From positions 1-15,023 of the forward strand of contig CANFIE010000044.1 in the NCBI GenBank assembly GCA_947446625.1: a DNA stretch of 15,023 bases, read 5' to 3'. Below are positions 1 through 6,845 of this stretch, piece after piece. Source of the DNA: Acetobacteraceae bacterium (GTDB lineage Bacteria; Pseudomonadota; Alphaproteobacteria; Acetobacterales; Acetobacteraceae). Each line of letters begins with the position of its first letter. The stretch's first letter is position 1. The translations under genes were made by a program, and so were the position numbers. The notes below the pieces were generated by a model. The model saw nothing but the letters and a program-made list of their open reading frames with translations, made no database searches and was not told the DNA's origin.

Positions 1-398
1 AGGCGGCGCGGCGCGGGGTGAAGGCGGTGCGGATTCCCTGGGAGCCGCCGGCCCTGGTGCGAGCGGTGGAGCCGGGGGCGGCGACGATGCCGCGGGCGTT
101 GCAGCCCTTCACCTGGATGTTGCGGCGGCTGGCGGCGCGCCACGGGCTGCGGGCGCCGGATAGGGTGGTGGGCGTGGCGTGGTCGGGTGCCTTTACCGCG
201 GCCCGGCTGGCGGCGGTGCTGCCGGGGCTGCCGGAGGGGGTGACAGAGGTTTACCTGCATCCCGGCACCGCAGGGGGCTTCGTCGGCGAGGCGCCGGGCT
301 ATCGCTATGCCGAGGAATTGGCTGCGCTGTTGGATGATGGCGTGCGGCGGGCGCTGGGCAGCACTCCGCGCTTTGGCTACACCGCCGCCCTGGCATGA
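1..398 (+). CDS. hpnK: HpnK, YdjC-family hopanoid-associated deacetylase (3' part)
   Basis: Only the C-terminal part is present. The frame is open at the left edge, with the first whole codon at 3, and stops with TGA at 396-398. The GTG at 18 is an internal codon and not a start. What remains (about 130 residues) begins with a RAVRIPWEPP-like segment and ends in a YxEELxALxDxxVRxAL helix, which I recognise from HpnK proteins of hopanoid clusters. HpnK belongs to the YdjC-like carbohydrate deacetylases. Work in Burkholderia, from memory, places it after the glycosyltransferase HpnI, deacetylating N-acetylglucosaminyl-hopanoid on the way to composite bacteriohopanepolyols. The metal-binding residues lie upstream of the window and cannot be checked. 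The next gene, hpnL, starts 17 nt after the stop, the usual hpnK-hpnL pairing. Confidence 0.78.
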   Translation, partial: AARRGVKAVRIPWEPPALVRAVEPGAATMPRALQPFTWMLRRLAARHGLRAPDRVVGVAWSGAFTAARLAAVLPGLPEGVTEVYLHPGTAGGFVGEAPGYRYAEELAALLDDGVRRALGSTPRFGYTAALA

Positions 399-414
399 GG
401 GGCGGCAGCGGCGG

Positions 415-1371
415 ATGAACCGTATTGGCATTCTGCTGGCGCTGGCCGGCATGGGCGGCGCGCTGCTGCTGCTGGCGCAGCAGGACCTGACCGAGGTTTG
501 GGCATTGCTGGCGCAGGCCGGGTTTGGCCTGGTGCTGGCCAGTGTGGCGCATGCGATGCCCATGCTGCTGAACGCCGAGGCCTGGCGGGTGCTGCTGCCG
601 GGGGGCAAGCGGCCTTCCCTGGCGGCGATGACCGCGAATGTCTGGGTGCGCGAGAGCATCAACGGGCTGCTGCCGGTGGCGCGGATTGGCGGCGAGGTGG
701 CGAGCTATCGGCTGCTGCGCGGCGAGGGCGTGCGCCCGGCGGCGGCGGCGGCCAGCCTGATGGTGGATATGGCGATTGGGATTTTGAGCCAGTTGGCCTT
801 TGCCCTGCTGGGGCTGGCGCTGCTGGCGACCCAGGGCGCCGGGGTGGGCTGGCAGGGGCTGGCGGCTGGCATGCTGGGCGGGCTGGTGCTGGCCGGCGGC
901 TTTGTGCTGGCGCAACGCAGCAATCTGTTGAGCAAGGTGGCCGGGGCGCTGAACGCCGTGGCGGCGGGGCGGTTTGAGGCGTTTACCGCGCATTCCGCCC
1001 GGATAGACCGGATGGCGCGGCGGCTATGGCGCTCCAAGGCGGCCATTGGGCTGTGCTTTTTGTGGCAGCTGCTGGGCTGGGTGGCCGGGGCGCTGGAGAT
1101 TTGGCTGGCGCTGTACTTCCTGGGCCACCCGGTGGACTGGAGCACGGCGCTGGCAATTGAGGCGATGATCCAGGCGCTGAGCAGCGCGGCGTTTCTGGTG
1201 CCGGGCGCGCTGGGCTTGCAGGAGGCCGGGTTTCTGGGCCTGGCGCTGCTGCTGGGGCTGCCGGCCGAGGCCGGGGCGGCGCTGGCGATTGCGCGGCGGA
1301 TAAGGGATTTGGTGGTGTTTCTGCCCGGGCTGGCGGCCTGGGTATGGGCGGAGAAGCGCATCGCGGCCTGA
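415..1371 (+). CDS. hpnL: HpnL-like hopanoid-associated integral membrane protein
   Basis: A 318-residue protein that is almost entirely hydrophobic, with roughly seven or eight membrane segments (for example residues 4-22, 33-53, 120-139, 150-168, 210-235, 250-283, 297-311). It carries the WVRESINGLLPVARIGGE-type block (residues 77-94) and a VPGALGLQEAG block (262-272), typical of the lysylphosphatidylglycerol-synthase transmembrane superfamily and of HpnL in hopanoid loci. The exact role of HpnL is not settled; handling or transport of hopanoids or their precursors is the usual suggestion. I chose ATG 415 because it follows a GGCGG-rich stretch, lies 17 nt after hpnK and begins directly with the first membrane helix. 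The same frame is open further upstream (from 307), but that part overlaps hpnK and does not look conserved. Confidence 0.8.
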   Translation: MNRIGILLALAGMGGALLLLAQQDLTEVWALLAQAGFGLVLASVAHAMPMLLNAEAWRVLLPGGKRPSLAAMTANVWVRESINGLLPVARIGGEVASYRLLRGEGVRPAAAAASLMVDMAIGILSQLAFALLGLALLATQGAGVGWQGLAAGMLGGLVLAGGFVLAQRSNLLSKVAGALNAVAAGRFEAFTAHSARIDRMARRLWRSKAAIGLCFLWQLLGWVAGALEIWLALYFLGHPVDWSTALAIEAMIQALSSAAFLVPGALGLQEAGFLGLALLLGLPAEAGAALAIARRIRDLVVFLPGLAAWVWAEKRIAA

Positions 1372-1383
1372 GTATTTGAGCGA

Positions 1384-1422
1384 CTGATTCACGGCTTGCG
1401 GCGTTCCGCCTCAGCCGATCAG
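1384..1422. terminator. Interrupted hairpin after hpnL, possible terminator
   Basis: The 68-nt gap between hpnL and the next gene can fold into one interrupted stem. CTGAT (1384-1388) pairs with ATCAG (1418-1422), GGCT (1393-1396) with AGCC (1413-1416), and GCGG (1398-1401) with CCGC (1406-1409) around a CGTT loop. No U-run follows, so intrinsic termination is not assured. It could equally be an intergenic palindrome or an mRNA-stabilising structure separating the hopanoid genes from the binding-protein gene. Confidence 0.35.
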
Positions 1423-1439
1423 GCGCTAGGCTGCAAGGC

Positions 1440-2399
1440 ATGAACATGCTCCGTCGCGCCCTGTTGCTTGCCCCGCTTGCCTCGCCCGCTTTGGCGCAGC
1501 CGATGTTTTCGCGGCCCATTCGCATTGTGATTCCGGTGGTGGCCGGGGGCGCGGTGGATGCGGCGGTGCGGACGATCTCGCCGCGCATCTCGGAGGAATT
1601 GGGCCAGCCGGTGGTGCTGGACAATCGGCCAGGTGGCGCTGGCGTGCTGGCGGCCGAGATTGTGGCGCGCAGCGCGCCGGATGGGCACACCCTGCTGCTG
1701 GGCACGGTGGGGGTGATGGCGGTGAACCCGACGCTGTTCAGCCGCGCGCCGGTGCATCCGCTGCGGGATTTTGCCCTGGTGGGCAAGCTGGTGGAGGTGA
1801 CCAACCTGCTGGGCGTGCCGAGCGACCGGCCGTTCAGCACCGTGCCGCAACTGGTGGCGGCGCTGAAGGCGGCACCGGGGCGGTTGAGCTATGGCTCGGC
1901 CGGGATTGGCGCGGCGGGGCATTTGGCCGGGGCGCTGCTGGATCATTTGGCCGGCACCGAGGCGGTGCATATTCCCTACCGGGGCGGCGGGCAGCTGATT
2001 ACCGACCTGATTTCGGGCAAGATTGACTACGCCTTCGCCACTGCTGCCACCGTGCTGCCGCATGTGGAAAGCGGCCGGCTGCGGGCGCTGGCGGTGCCGA
2101 CGGAAAAGCGTTCGCGCTTGCTGCCGCAGGTGCCGAGCATGGCCGAGGCCGGGGTGGCGGGCTATGCGATCAACAATTGGTACGGGCTGGCGGCGCCGAA
2201 GGGCACGAGTGGCGCGGTAATTGCTGCGGTAAATCGCGCCTGCCGTGTGGCGCTTGAGGATACCGCGAACGTGGAAAAGCTGGCGCATCATGCCCTGGAG
2301 CCTTCGCCGAGCACGCCGGAGGAATTCGCCGCCTTCGTGCCCGCCGAGATTGCGCGCTATGCTGCGGTTATTCGCGCGGCCGGGATAACCGGGGAATGA
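1440..2399 (+). CDS. TctC/Bug-family tripartite tricarboxylate transporter substrate-binding protein (first copy)
   Basis: A 319-residue periplasmic binding protein. The N-terminus (Met-Asn-Met-Leu-Arg-Arg, then ALLLAPLASPALAQ) is a Sec signal peptide with likely cleavage after AlaLeuAlaGln. The family blocks follow in order: RPIRIVIPVVAGGAVDAAVR (residues 25-44), GQPVVLDNRPGGAG, APDGHTLLLGT, the IPYRGGGQ ligand-loop motif, and RSRLLPQVPSMAEAG followed by the NWYGLAAPKGT block. Bug proteins bind small carboxylates or related anions for a TctA/TctB permease. The ligand cannot be read from sequence. No permease genes are nearby, so this is an orphan receptor, common in Acetobacteraceae and Bordetella. 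An alternative start is the Met at 1446. The following gene is a paralogue in tandem. Confidence 0.9.
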   Translation: MNMLRRALLLAPLASPALAQPMFSRPIRIVIPVVAGGAVDAAVRTISPRISEELGQPVVLDNRPGGAGVLAAEIVARSAPDGHTLLLGTVGVMAVNPTLFSRAPVHPLRDFALVGKLVEVTNLLGVPSDRPFSTVPQLVAALKAAPGRLSYGSAGIGAAGHLAGALLDHLAGTEAVHIPYRGGGQLITDLISGKIDYAFATAATVLPHVESGRLRALAVPTEKRSRLLPQVPSMAEAGVAGYAINNWYGLAAPKGTSGAVIAAVNRACRVALEDTANVEKLAHHALEPSPSTPEEFAAFVPAEIARYAAVIRAAGITGE

Positions 2400-2417
2400 A
2401 GCCGGGCGCATGCACGA

Positions 2418-2474
2418 GCACCCGAATGGGTGCCGCCGCTCATGCGGCGAAGCCAAGGGCCACGGAGGTGGCCC
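2418..2474. repeat. Three tandem perfect hairpins in the leader of the second binding-protein gene
   Basis: Three back-to-back perfect stem-loops lie in the 115-nt gap. They are GCACCC-GAAT-GGGTGC (2418-2433), directly abutting CGCCGC-TCAT-GCGGCG (2434-2449), and, after 7 nt, GGGCCAC-GGAG-GTGGCCC (2457-2474). All have tetraloops. A longer-range stem is possible downstream (2478-2482 with 2497-2501, or 2475-2479 with 2502-2506), reaching to the start codon at 2515. The block has the look of a dispersed palindromic intergenic repeat or a structured 5' leader. No clear Shine-Dalgarno sequence follows, so it may influence translation or processing of the downstream mRNA. Neither the family nor the function is known to me. 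Confidence 0.6.
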
Positions 2475-2514
2475 GCCCGGCGACCGAGAGGCACGACGCC
2501 GCGGGCTTCGGGCG

Positions 2515-3480
2515 ATGGATATGAGGCGGCGCGGGCTGCTGGCCGCCCTGGCGCTGCCGGCGGTGGCGCGGGCGCAGGGCGAATGGCCGCAGCGGGCGGT
2601 GAAGGTGGTGATACCCTTCGCGCCTGGTGGGTCTTCCGACATTGCCGCCAGGCTGGTGCAGGCCAGGCTTTCGGCGGTGCTGGGACAGAATATCCTGATT
2701 GAGAATCGCGGCGGCGCGGGCGGCAATATCGCCGCCGAAAGCGTGGCCCGGGCGGCGCCGGATGGCTACACGCTGTTCCAGGGCAATATTGGCATTCTGT
2801 GCGTGAACCCGACGCTGTATCGCAGCCTGCCGGTGGATATGGAGCGCGACTTCACCCCGGTTTCGCACCTGATGAGCGTGTTCTACGTGCTGGTGGCGCC
2901 GCTGGACCGGCCCTGGAGCAGCGTGGCGGAGCTGGCGGCGGCGGCGCGGGCGCGGCCCGAGACGCTGGCGGCGGGGAATTCCGGCGTGGGCAGCATGGGG
3001 CATTTGGGCAGCGTGCTGTTTGACCATTTGGCCGGGGTGAAGACGGTGCCGGTGCCCTACCGGGGTGGCGGGCCGCTGGCGAATGATGTGCTGGCGGGGA
3101 AGATCGACTTTTCGTTTTCCACGGTGCCGACGGTGCTGCCGTTGATCGAGGCCGGGCGGATCAAGGCGCTGGCGGTGGCAACGGCCGCGCGCAGCCGGCT
3201 GCTGCCGGGGGTGCCGACCGTGGCCGAAGCCGGGCTGCCAGGGTTTGAGGTGCCGAATTGGGATGGCTGGCTGGCGCCGCGCGGCACGCCGCCGGCCGTG
3301 GTGGCGCGGCTGAATGCGGCGATGCGCCAGGTGCTGGCCGAGCCCGATGTGGCCGCCGAGTTCGCCAAGCGCGGCATGGAGCCGATGGGCGGGACGCCGG
3401 AAGCACTGGGCGCCGAGATCAGCCAGCGTATTGCGCAATTCGCCCCGATTGTGCGGGCAACCGGGGCGACGCCGGATTAG
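2515..3480 (+). CDS. TctC/Bug-family tripartite tricarboxylate transporter substrate-binding protein (second copy)
   Basis: A 321-residue paralogue of the preceding gene. I start it at ATG 2515 (MDMRRR, then the signal peptide GLLAALALPAVARAQ). The open frame reaches back to 2410, but those 35 codons read through a set of hairpins and look non-coding. ATG 2521 is a second possible start. Family blocks: VKVVIPFAPGGSSDIAARL, NILIENRGGAGGNIAAESVA, APDGYTLFQGN, VPYRGGGPLANDVLAGKIDF, and RSRLLPGVPTVAEAGLPG followed by PNWDGWLAPRGT. It should bind an organic anion in the periplasm; the ligand is unknown. The two copies keep the same motif order but differ clearly in sequence, so the duplication is not recent. 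The TAG stop lies inside the outer stem of the hairpin that follows. Confidence 0.9.
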   Translation: MDMRRRGLLAALALPAVARAQGEWPQRAVKVVIPFAPGGSSDIAARLVQARLSAVLGQNILIENRGGAGGNIAAESVARAAPDGYTLFQGNIGILCVNPTLYRSLPVDMERDFTPVSHLMSVFYVLVAPLDRPWSSVAELAAAARARPETLAAGNSGVGSMGHLGSVLFDHLAGVKTVPVPYRGGGPLANDVLAGKIDFSFSTVPTVLPLIEAGRIKALAVATAARSRLLPGVPTVAEAGLPGFEVPNWDGWLAPRGTPPAVVARLNAAMRQVLAEPDVAAEFAKRGMEPMGGTPEALGAEISQRIAQFAPIVRATGATPD

Positions 3481-3527
3481 AGCAATATCCGTTCTGATGG
3501 AATCATCAGAACGGATTTCTTGCTCTA
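3478..3527. terminator. Long hairpin ending the binding-protein gene (TAGAGCA-flanked)
   Basis: A 21-bp interrupted stem. The outer arms TAGAGCAA (3478-3485) and TTGCTCTA (3520-3527) are perfect complements, as are the inner 13-nt arms 3487-3499 and 3504-3516, with a GAAT tetraloop. The first three bases are the TAG stop codon of the upstream gene. There is no strong U-tract, so termination may be Rho-assisted, or the hairpin may protect the 3' end. The TAGAGCA-type outer arm recurs in the adjacent hairpin, and I recall similar intergenic elements in Roseomonas-like genomes. Confidence 0.65.
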
Positions 3528-3541
3528 GTATCAAATGGTTA

Positions 3542-3581
3542 TAGAGCACGAAATGCGCCCGTCAGGGCGCATAGTGCTCTA
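3542..3581. terminator. Long hairpin ending the minus-strand atuA operon (TAGAGCA-flanked)
   Basis: Outer arms TAGAGCAC (3542-3549) and GTGCTCTA (3574-3581), inner arms ATGCGCCC (3553-3560) and GGGCGCAT (3565-3572), loop GTCA. Read on the minus strand, its first bases are the TAG stop codon of the converging operon's last gene (3579-3581). Together with the hairpin at 3478-3527 it forms a two-hairpin separator between convergent genes. Each hairpin serves one strand by position, though each can fold in either direction. Confidence 0.65.
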
Positions 3582-3920
3582 GGTTTTGGTCGAGGCCAGG
3601 GCTTCGGGGATTTGCACCGTCAGCGCCAGCAGGCGGAAGCTTTGCGTCTTGCCGTGGCCGTCCAGGTTCAGGCTGGCGTTGACGCCGCCTTCCAGCACGT
3701 CATCCACCACGAAGTTGAAGGCGTGCAGCAAGGGCAGGTCGTAGCGCTTGCAGGTGGTGGCGCCGCGATGGGCAAACAGGGCGAGGACGCGGGCCTCGGT
3801 GACCTGTTCCGCCAGATAGGGGTAGAGCGCCGGGTTGTAGGGGATGAGCGAGATGTTGGCGCGGTTGCCCTTGTCGCCAGCGCGGCTGTGGGCAATGTCG
3901 TAGAGCGGAACTTCGATCAT
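3579..3920 (-). CDS. AtuA C-terminal-domain protein (stand-alone)
   Basis: A 113-residue protein that starts MIEVPLYDIAHSRAGDKGN. The HSRAGDKGNxANI block (residues 11-23), then the FAHRGATTCKRYDLPLLHAFNFVV stretch (49-72) and the GGVNASLNLDGHGKT end, match the C-terminal domain of AtuA proteins. Here it is encoded separately from the larger AtuA core upstream. Core (461 residues) plus this protein (113) roughly equals a full-length AtuA (about 590 residues, from memory). It probably acts as a subunit with the core. The open frame continues upstream to 4244 inside the atuA gene, but the conserved start is at 3920. Its ATG overlaps the stop of a 20-codon mini-ORF, suggesting translational coupling. 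The stop codon lies inside a hairpin. Confidence 0.82.
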   Translation of the reverse strand: MIEVPLYDIAHSRAGDKGNRANISLIPYNPALYPYLAEQVTEARVLALFAHRGATTCKRYDLPLLHAFNFVVDDVLEGGVNASLNLDGHGKTQSFRLLALTVQIPEALASTKT

Positions 3921-3979
3921 GCCCGCCCCCGATCGCTGGAGGGCCGCATGGCGCGGGGGCGTGGATCGGTGGCGCTCAT
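3917..3979 (-). CDS. 20-codon bridging mini-ORF between atuA core and C-terminal-domain gene
   Basis: On the minus strand, ATG (3979-3977) overlaps the TGA stop of the AtuA-core gene (3978-3976) in an ATGA. Its own TGA (3919-3917) overlaps the ATG (3920-3918) of the next gene in a second ATGA. The 20-residue product (starting MSATDPRPRA) is Arg/Pro/Ser-rich and resembles no domain; it could be a decayed interdomain linker. The exact double overlap suggests that ribosomes may pass from gene to gene through it by termination-reinitiation. Whether a stable peptide is made is unknown, and chance cannot be excluded for so short a frame. Confidence 0.35.
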   Translation of the reverse strand: MSATDPRPRAMRPSSDRGRA

Positions 3980-5361
3980 TGGATGATCTCCGCGGCGGTA
4001 CGGGTGGTGATGCTGGTGGGCACGCGTTCGCGCAGCACCAGGTAGCTGCGGGTGAGGATGCGCGGGGTGACGCGCCAGCGGGCGCCGCCGGTGCCGGCGG
4101 TGCCGCAGCAGAGCAGGGCCAGCACTTCGCGGGCGGCCTGGTCCACATCGTCGCGGGTGGCGCCTTCGGCAGCCAGGCGAATGCGGATGTCGCTTGGCTC
4201 CGGCCCTTGGTAGGCGCGCCACAGGGCGCCGTCGTCGCTGTCATGCACGCTGGCGACGCCGATGAGGTCGACCCGGGCGCGCACCGGCAGGCCGCGCAGT
4301 TTCAGGCGGGCGTGCAGGACATCGGCGGTGGCCTTGGCCCGGGCCAGGGCGTTGGGGCCGGCGACGCTGACTTCGCCTTCGCCGAGCCAGGAGCCTTCGA
4401 AGCTGGCGGTGACCTTGAGGGTTTCCGGTGCGGGGCGGCCCTTGAGGCCGCGCACCGCCACGCGATCGACGCCGACCTGTTCCAGCGTGCAGGCGGTGAT
4501 GTCGAGCACCACATCCGGCGTGATGTAGTACGAGGGGTCGTGCAGCTCGTAGAGCAGTTGTTCCTTGATGGTGCGGAGGTCGACCAAGCCGCCCGTGTCT
4601 TCTGCTTTGGTGATGACGAGGCCGCCGTCGCGGGTCACTTCAGCGATGGGGAAGCCGATGTTTTCCGGGTTGGGGATGTCCTTGCGGCCGGGGTCCCAGA
4701 AGACGCCGCCGGTCACCTGGCTGCCGCATTCCAGCAAATGGCCGCAGGTGGCGCCGATGGCGAGTTTTTCCCAATCCTCCAGCGACCAGCCGAAATGATG
4801 CACCAGGGGCGCGATGGCCAGGGCGGGGTCTGAGGTGCGGCCGGCGACGACGACATCGGCGCCAGCCTTGAGCGCGGCCACCAGGGGCTCGGCGCCGATA
4901 TAGGCGTTGGCGGCGATCAGCCGGGCGCGGCTGATATCGATGCTGTCATCGGCTTCATGCACCGGAAGCTGGTCGAGCGCGATGCTGTCCATCACGTCGT
5001 CGCCGGCCACCACGGCGATGCGGAGATTGGGCAGGCCGAGGCGCAGCGCCAGGCGGGCGATGCAGCGGGCGGCGGCGGGCGGGTTGGCGGCGCCGAAATT
5101 GCCCAGGATGGGAATGCGGTGCTTGAAGCAGTCGGCCAGCACCGGGGCCAGCAGGCGTTCCAGCATCGGCTCGTAGCCGAGTTCCGGGTTGGCGCGGCGT
5201 TCCAGCTGCGCCAGGGCTACGGTGCGTTCGCCCAATACCTCGAAGAACAGGGCGGCGGGCAGGCCGCGTTTTATCAGTGTGCGGACCACCGGGATGGGGG
5301 CGTCCACGCGGTCGCCGGAAAAGCCGGCGCCATTGCCGACCAGGAAGGTGTCACTACTCAT
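3976..5361 (-). CDS. AtuA-like acyclic terpene utilisation protein (DUF1446 core)
   Basis: A 461-residue cytoplasmic protein of the AtuA/DUF1446 family. Visible blocks: GNGAGFSGDRVDAP near the N-terminus (residues 9-22), ILGNFGAANPPAAARCIARL, VVAGDDVMDSI, VVVAGRTSDPALAIAPLVHHFGW, ATCGHLLECGSQVTGGVF and LDITACTLEQVGVDRVAVRG. AtuA is part of the citronellol/geraniol degradation system of Pseudomonas, but its reaction is not firmly established and many homologues sit in unrelated catabolic loci, so the terpene link is inference by family name only. The C-terminal AtuA domain is missing here and is supplied by the next gene. ATG 5361 (MSSDTF) overlaps the glpK stop by ATGA (5358-5361), so it is co-transcribed and probably translationally coupled with glycerol kinase. 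Confidence 0.85.
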   Translation of the reverse strand: MSSDTFLVGNGAGFSGDRVDAPIPVVRTLIKRGLPAALFFEVLGERTVALAQLERRANPELGYEPMLERLLAPVLADCFKHRIPILGNFGAANPPAAARCIARLALRLGLPNLRIAVVAGDDVMDSIALDQLPVHEADDSIDISRARLIAANAYIGAEPLVAALKAGADVVVAGRTSDPALAIAPLVHHFGWSLEDWEKLAIGATCGHLLECGSQVTGGVFWDPGRKDIPNPENIGFPIAEVTRDGGLVITKAEDTGGLVDLRTIKEQLLYELHDPSYYITPDVVLDITACTLEQVGVDRVAVRGLKGRPAPETLKVTASFEGSWLGEGEVSVAGPNALARAKATADVLHARLKLRGLPVRARVDLIGVASVHDSDDGALWRAYQGPEPSDIRIRLAAEGATRDDVDQAAREVLALLCCGTAGTGGARWRVTPRILTRSYLVLRERVPTSITTRTAAEIIQ

Positions 5362-6845
5362 GGGGTGGTCAGGGTCCTCTGCACGGCGTTGCGCCAGCCG
5401 GCGTGTTTGGCCTCGGCGGTATCGCGGCTCATTTGCGGTTGGAAGCGGCGGTCCAGGCGCCAGTGCGTGGCGGCCTGGGAGGGTTCGGGCAGCAGACCGG
5501 CCTGCAGCCCGGCAAGATAGGCGGCGCCGAGGGCGGTGGTTTCCATGATGGTGGGGCGGTCCACCGGGGCACCCAGCAGGTCCGCCAGGAATTGCATGGT
5601 GTAGTCGCTGGCGGTCATGCCGCCATCCACGCGGAGGACGGTTTCGCCCATGCCGGGCCAGTCGGCGCGCATGGCGTCCAGCAGGTCTTTCGTTTGGTAG
5701 GCCACGGATTCCAGCGCGGCGCGGGCGAGTTCGGCGCGGCCGGTGTTGCGGGTGAGGCCGTAGAGGGCGCCGCGGGCCTCGGCGTCCCACCAGGGAGCGC
5801 CCAGGCCGACGAAGCCGGGGACGAGGTAGACCTGCTGGGCGGGGTCTGCCGTGGCGGCGAGCGGGCCGGCCTCTGCGGCGTTGGCGATGATGCCGAGGCC
5901 GTCGCGCAGCCATTGCACCGCGGCGCCGGCGACGAAGATGGCGCCTTCCAGCGCGTAGGTGCGCTTGCCGCCGAGTTGCCAGGCCAGGGTGGTGAGGAGG
6001 CGGTGCCGCGAGAAGACCGGCTGCGGCCCGGTGTTCAACAAACAGAAGCAGCCGGTGCCGTAGGTGGATTTCAGCATGCCCGGGGCGAAGCAGGCCTGGC
6101 CGAGGGTGGCGGCGTGCTGGTCCCCCGCCACGCCGCGCAGGGCGATGCGGCCACCGAGCAGGGTGGTGGTGCCGAACTCGGCAGCGCAGTCGCGGATTTC
6201 GGGCAGGATGGCGCGGGGGATGTTGAACAGGCGGAGCAGGTCGTCGTCCCAGTCTCCGCTGGTGATGTTGTACAGCATGGTGCGGGCGGCGTTGGTGGCA
6301 TCGGTGGCGTGGGTGGCGCCGGCGGTGAGGTGCCAGAGCAGGAAGCTGTCCACGGTGCCGGCGGCCAGGGTGCCGGCGGCGGCCATGGCGCGGGCGCCGG
6401 CGATGTTGTCGAGCAGCCAGGCCAGCTTGGTGGCGCTGAAATAGGGGTCCAGCAATAGGCCGGTTTTGGCGGTGACCATGGCTTCATGGCCGCTGGCGCG
6501 CAGGGCGGCGCAATGCTCGGCGGTGCGACGGTCCTGCCAGACAATGGCGCGGTGCAGGGCGCGGCCGGTGCTGCGGTCCCACAGCACCAGGGTTTCGCGC
6601 TGGTTGGTGAGGCCGATGCCGGCGATTTCGCTGGGGGCGGTGCCGGCCATGGCCTGGCGCAGCGTGGCCAGGCTGGCGTGCAGGATGTCCTCGGGCGCGT
6701 GCTCCACCCAGCCGGGGGCGGGGTAGTGCTGCGGCAGCTCCTGCTGCGCCGTGGCCAGCGGTGCCAGAGCGGCGCTGAACAGGATGGCGCGGGTGGAGGT
6801 GGTGCCCTGGTCTAGCGCCAGCAGCTTGTTGCCTTGGACTTCCAT
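5358..6845 (-). CDS. glpK: Glycerol kinase
   Basis: A 495-residue FGGY-family kinase that phosphorylates glycerol to sn-glycerol 3-phosphate with ATP in the cytoplasm. The length is normal for GlpK. It shows LALDQGTTSTRAILF (phosphate loop, residues 9-23), the glycerol-kinase-specific PAPGWVEHAPEDI, LTNQRETLVLWDR followed by AIVWQDRRTA, the VDSFLLWHLT region, GDQHAATLGQ, STYGTGCF, FVGLGAPWWDAEARGALYGLTR and the ATP-site block LRVDGGMTASD. The GWVEH and GAPWWD blocks favour glycerol over xylulose or other FGGY sugars. It is the first gene of a minus-strand operon with the AtuA-like genes. No glpD, glpF or glpR is visible. The start at 6845 puts the Asp-Gln-Gly-Thr motif in its usual place. A 72-nt gap separates it from a divergent amidohydrolase gene, so its promoter must lie there. 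Confidence 0.95.
   Translation of the reverse strand: MEVQGNKLLALDQGTTSTRAILFSAALAPLATAQQELPQHYPAPGWVEHAPEDILHASLATLRQAMAGTAPSEIAGIGLTNQRETLVLWDRSTGRALHRAIVWQDRRTAEHCAALRASGHEAMVTAKTGLLLDPYFSATKLAWLLDNIAGARAMAAAGTLAAGTVDSFLLWHLTAGATHATDATNAARTMLYNITSGDWDDDLLRLFNIPRAILPEIRDCAAEFGTTTLLGGRIALRGVAGDQHAATLGQACFAPGMLKSTYGTGCFCLLNTGPQPVFSRHRLLTTLAWQLGGKRTYALEGAIFVAGAAVQWLRDGLGIIANAAEAGPLAATADPAQQVYLVPGFVGLGAPWWDAEARGALYGLTRNTGRAELARAALESVAYQTKDLLDAMRADWPGMGETVLRVDGGMTASDYTMQFLADLLGAPVDRPTIMETTALGAAYLAGLQAGLLPEPSQAATHWRLDRRFQPQMSRDTAEAKHAGWRNAVQRTLTTP

Noticed and set aside
193..993. Minus-strand frame opposite hpnK/hpnL
   Set aside because: The product is a Gln/His/Arg/Pro-rich, low-information protein; the plus strand carries recognised hopanoid genes.
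2410..2514. N-terminal extension of the second binding protein
   Set aside because: It reads through three perfect hairpins. The residues (His/Gly/Arg-rich) do not look like a signal peptide, whereas a normal signal peptide begins at 2515.
1419..2726. Minus-strand frame of 435 codons opposite the first binding protein
   Set aside because: It has no motifs, skewed composition, and lies fully opposite a clear TctC-type gene.
3919..5520. Plus-strand frames (304 and 187 codons) opposite atuA
   Set aside because: They are Gly/Ala/Asp/His-rich shadow products with no motif; the minus strand carries the conserved AtuA blocks.
5277..6458. Plus-strand frame of 393 codons opposite glpK
   Set aside because: The product is Gly/Ala-rich shadow sequence; the glycerol kinase signature on the minus strand is unambiguous.
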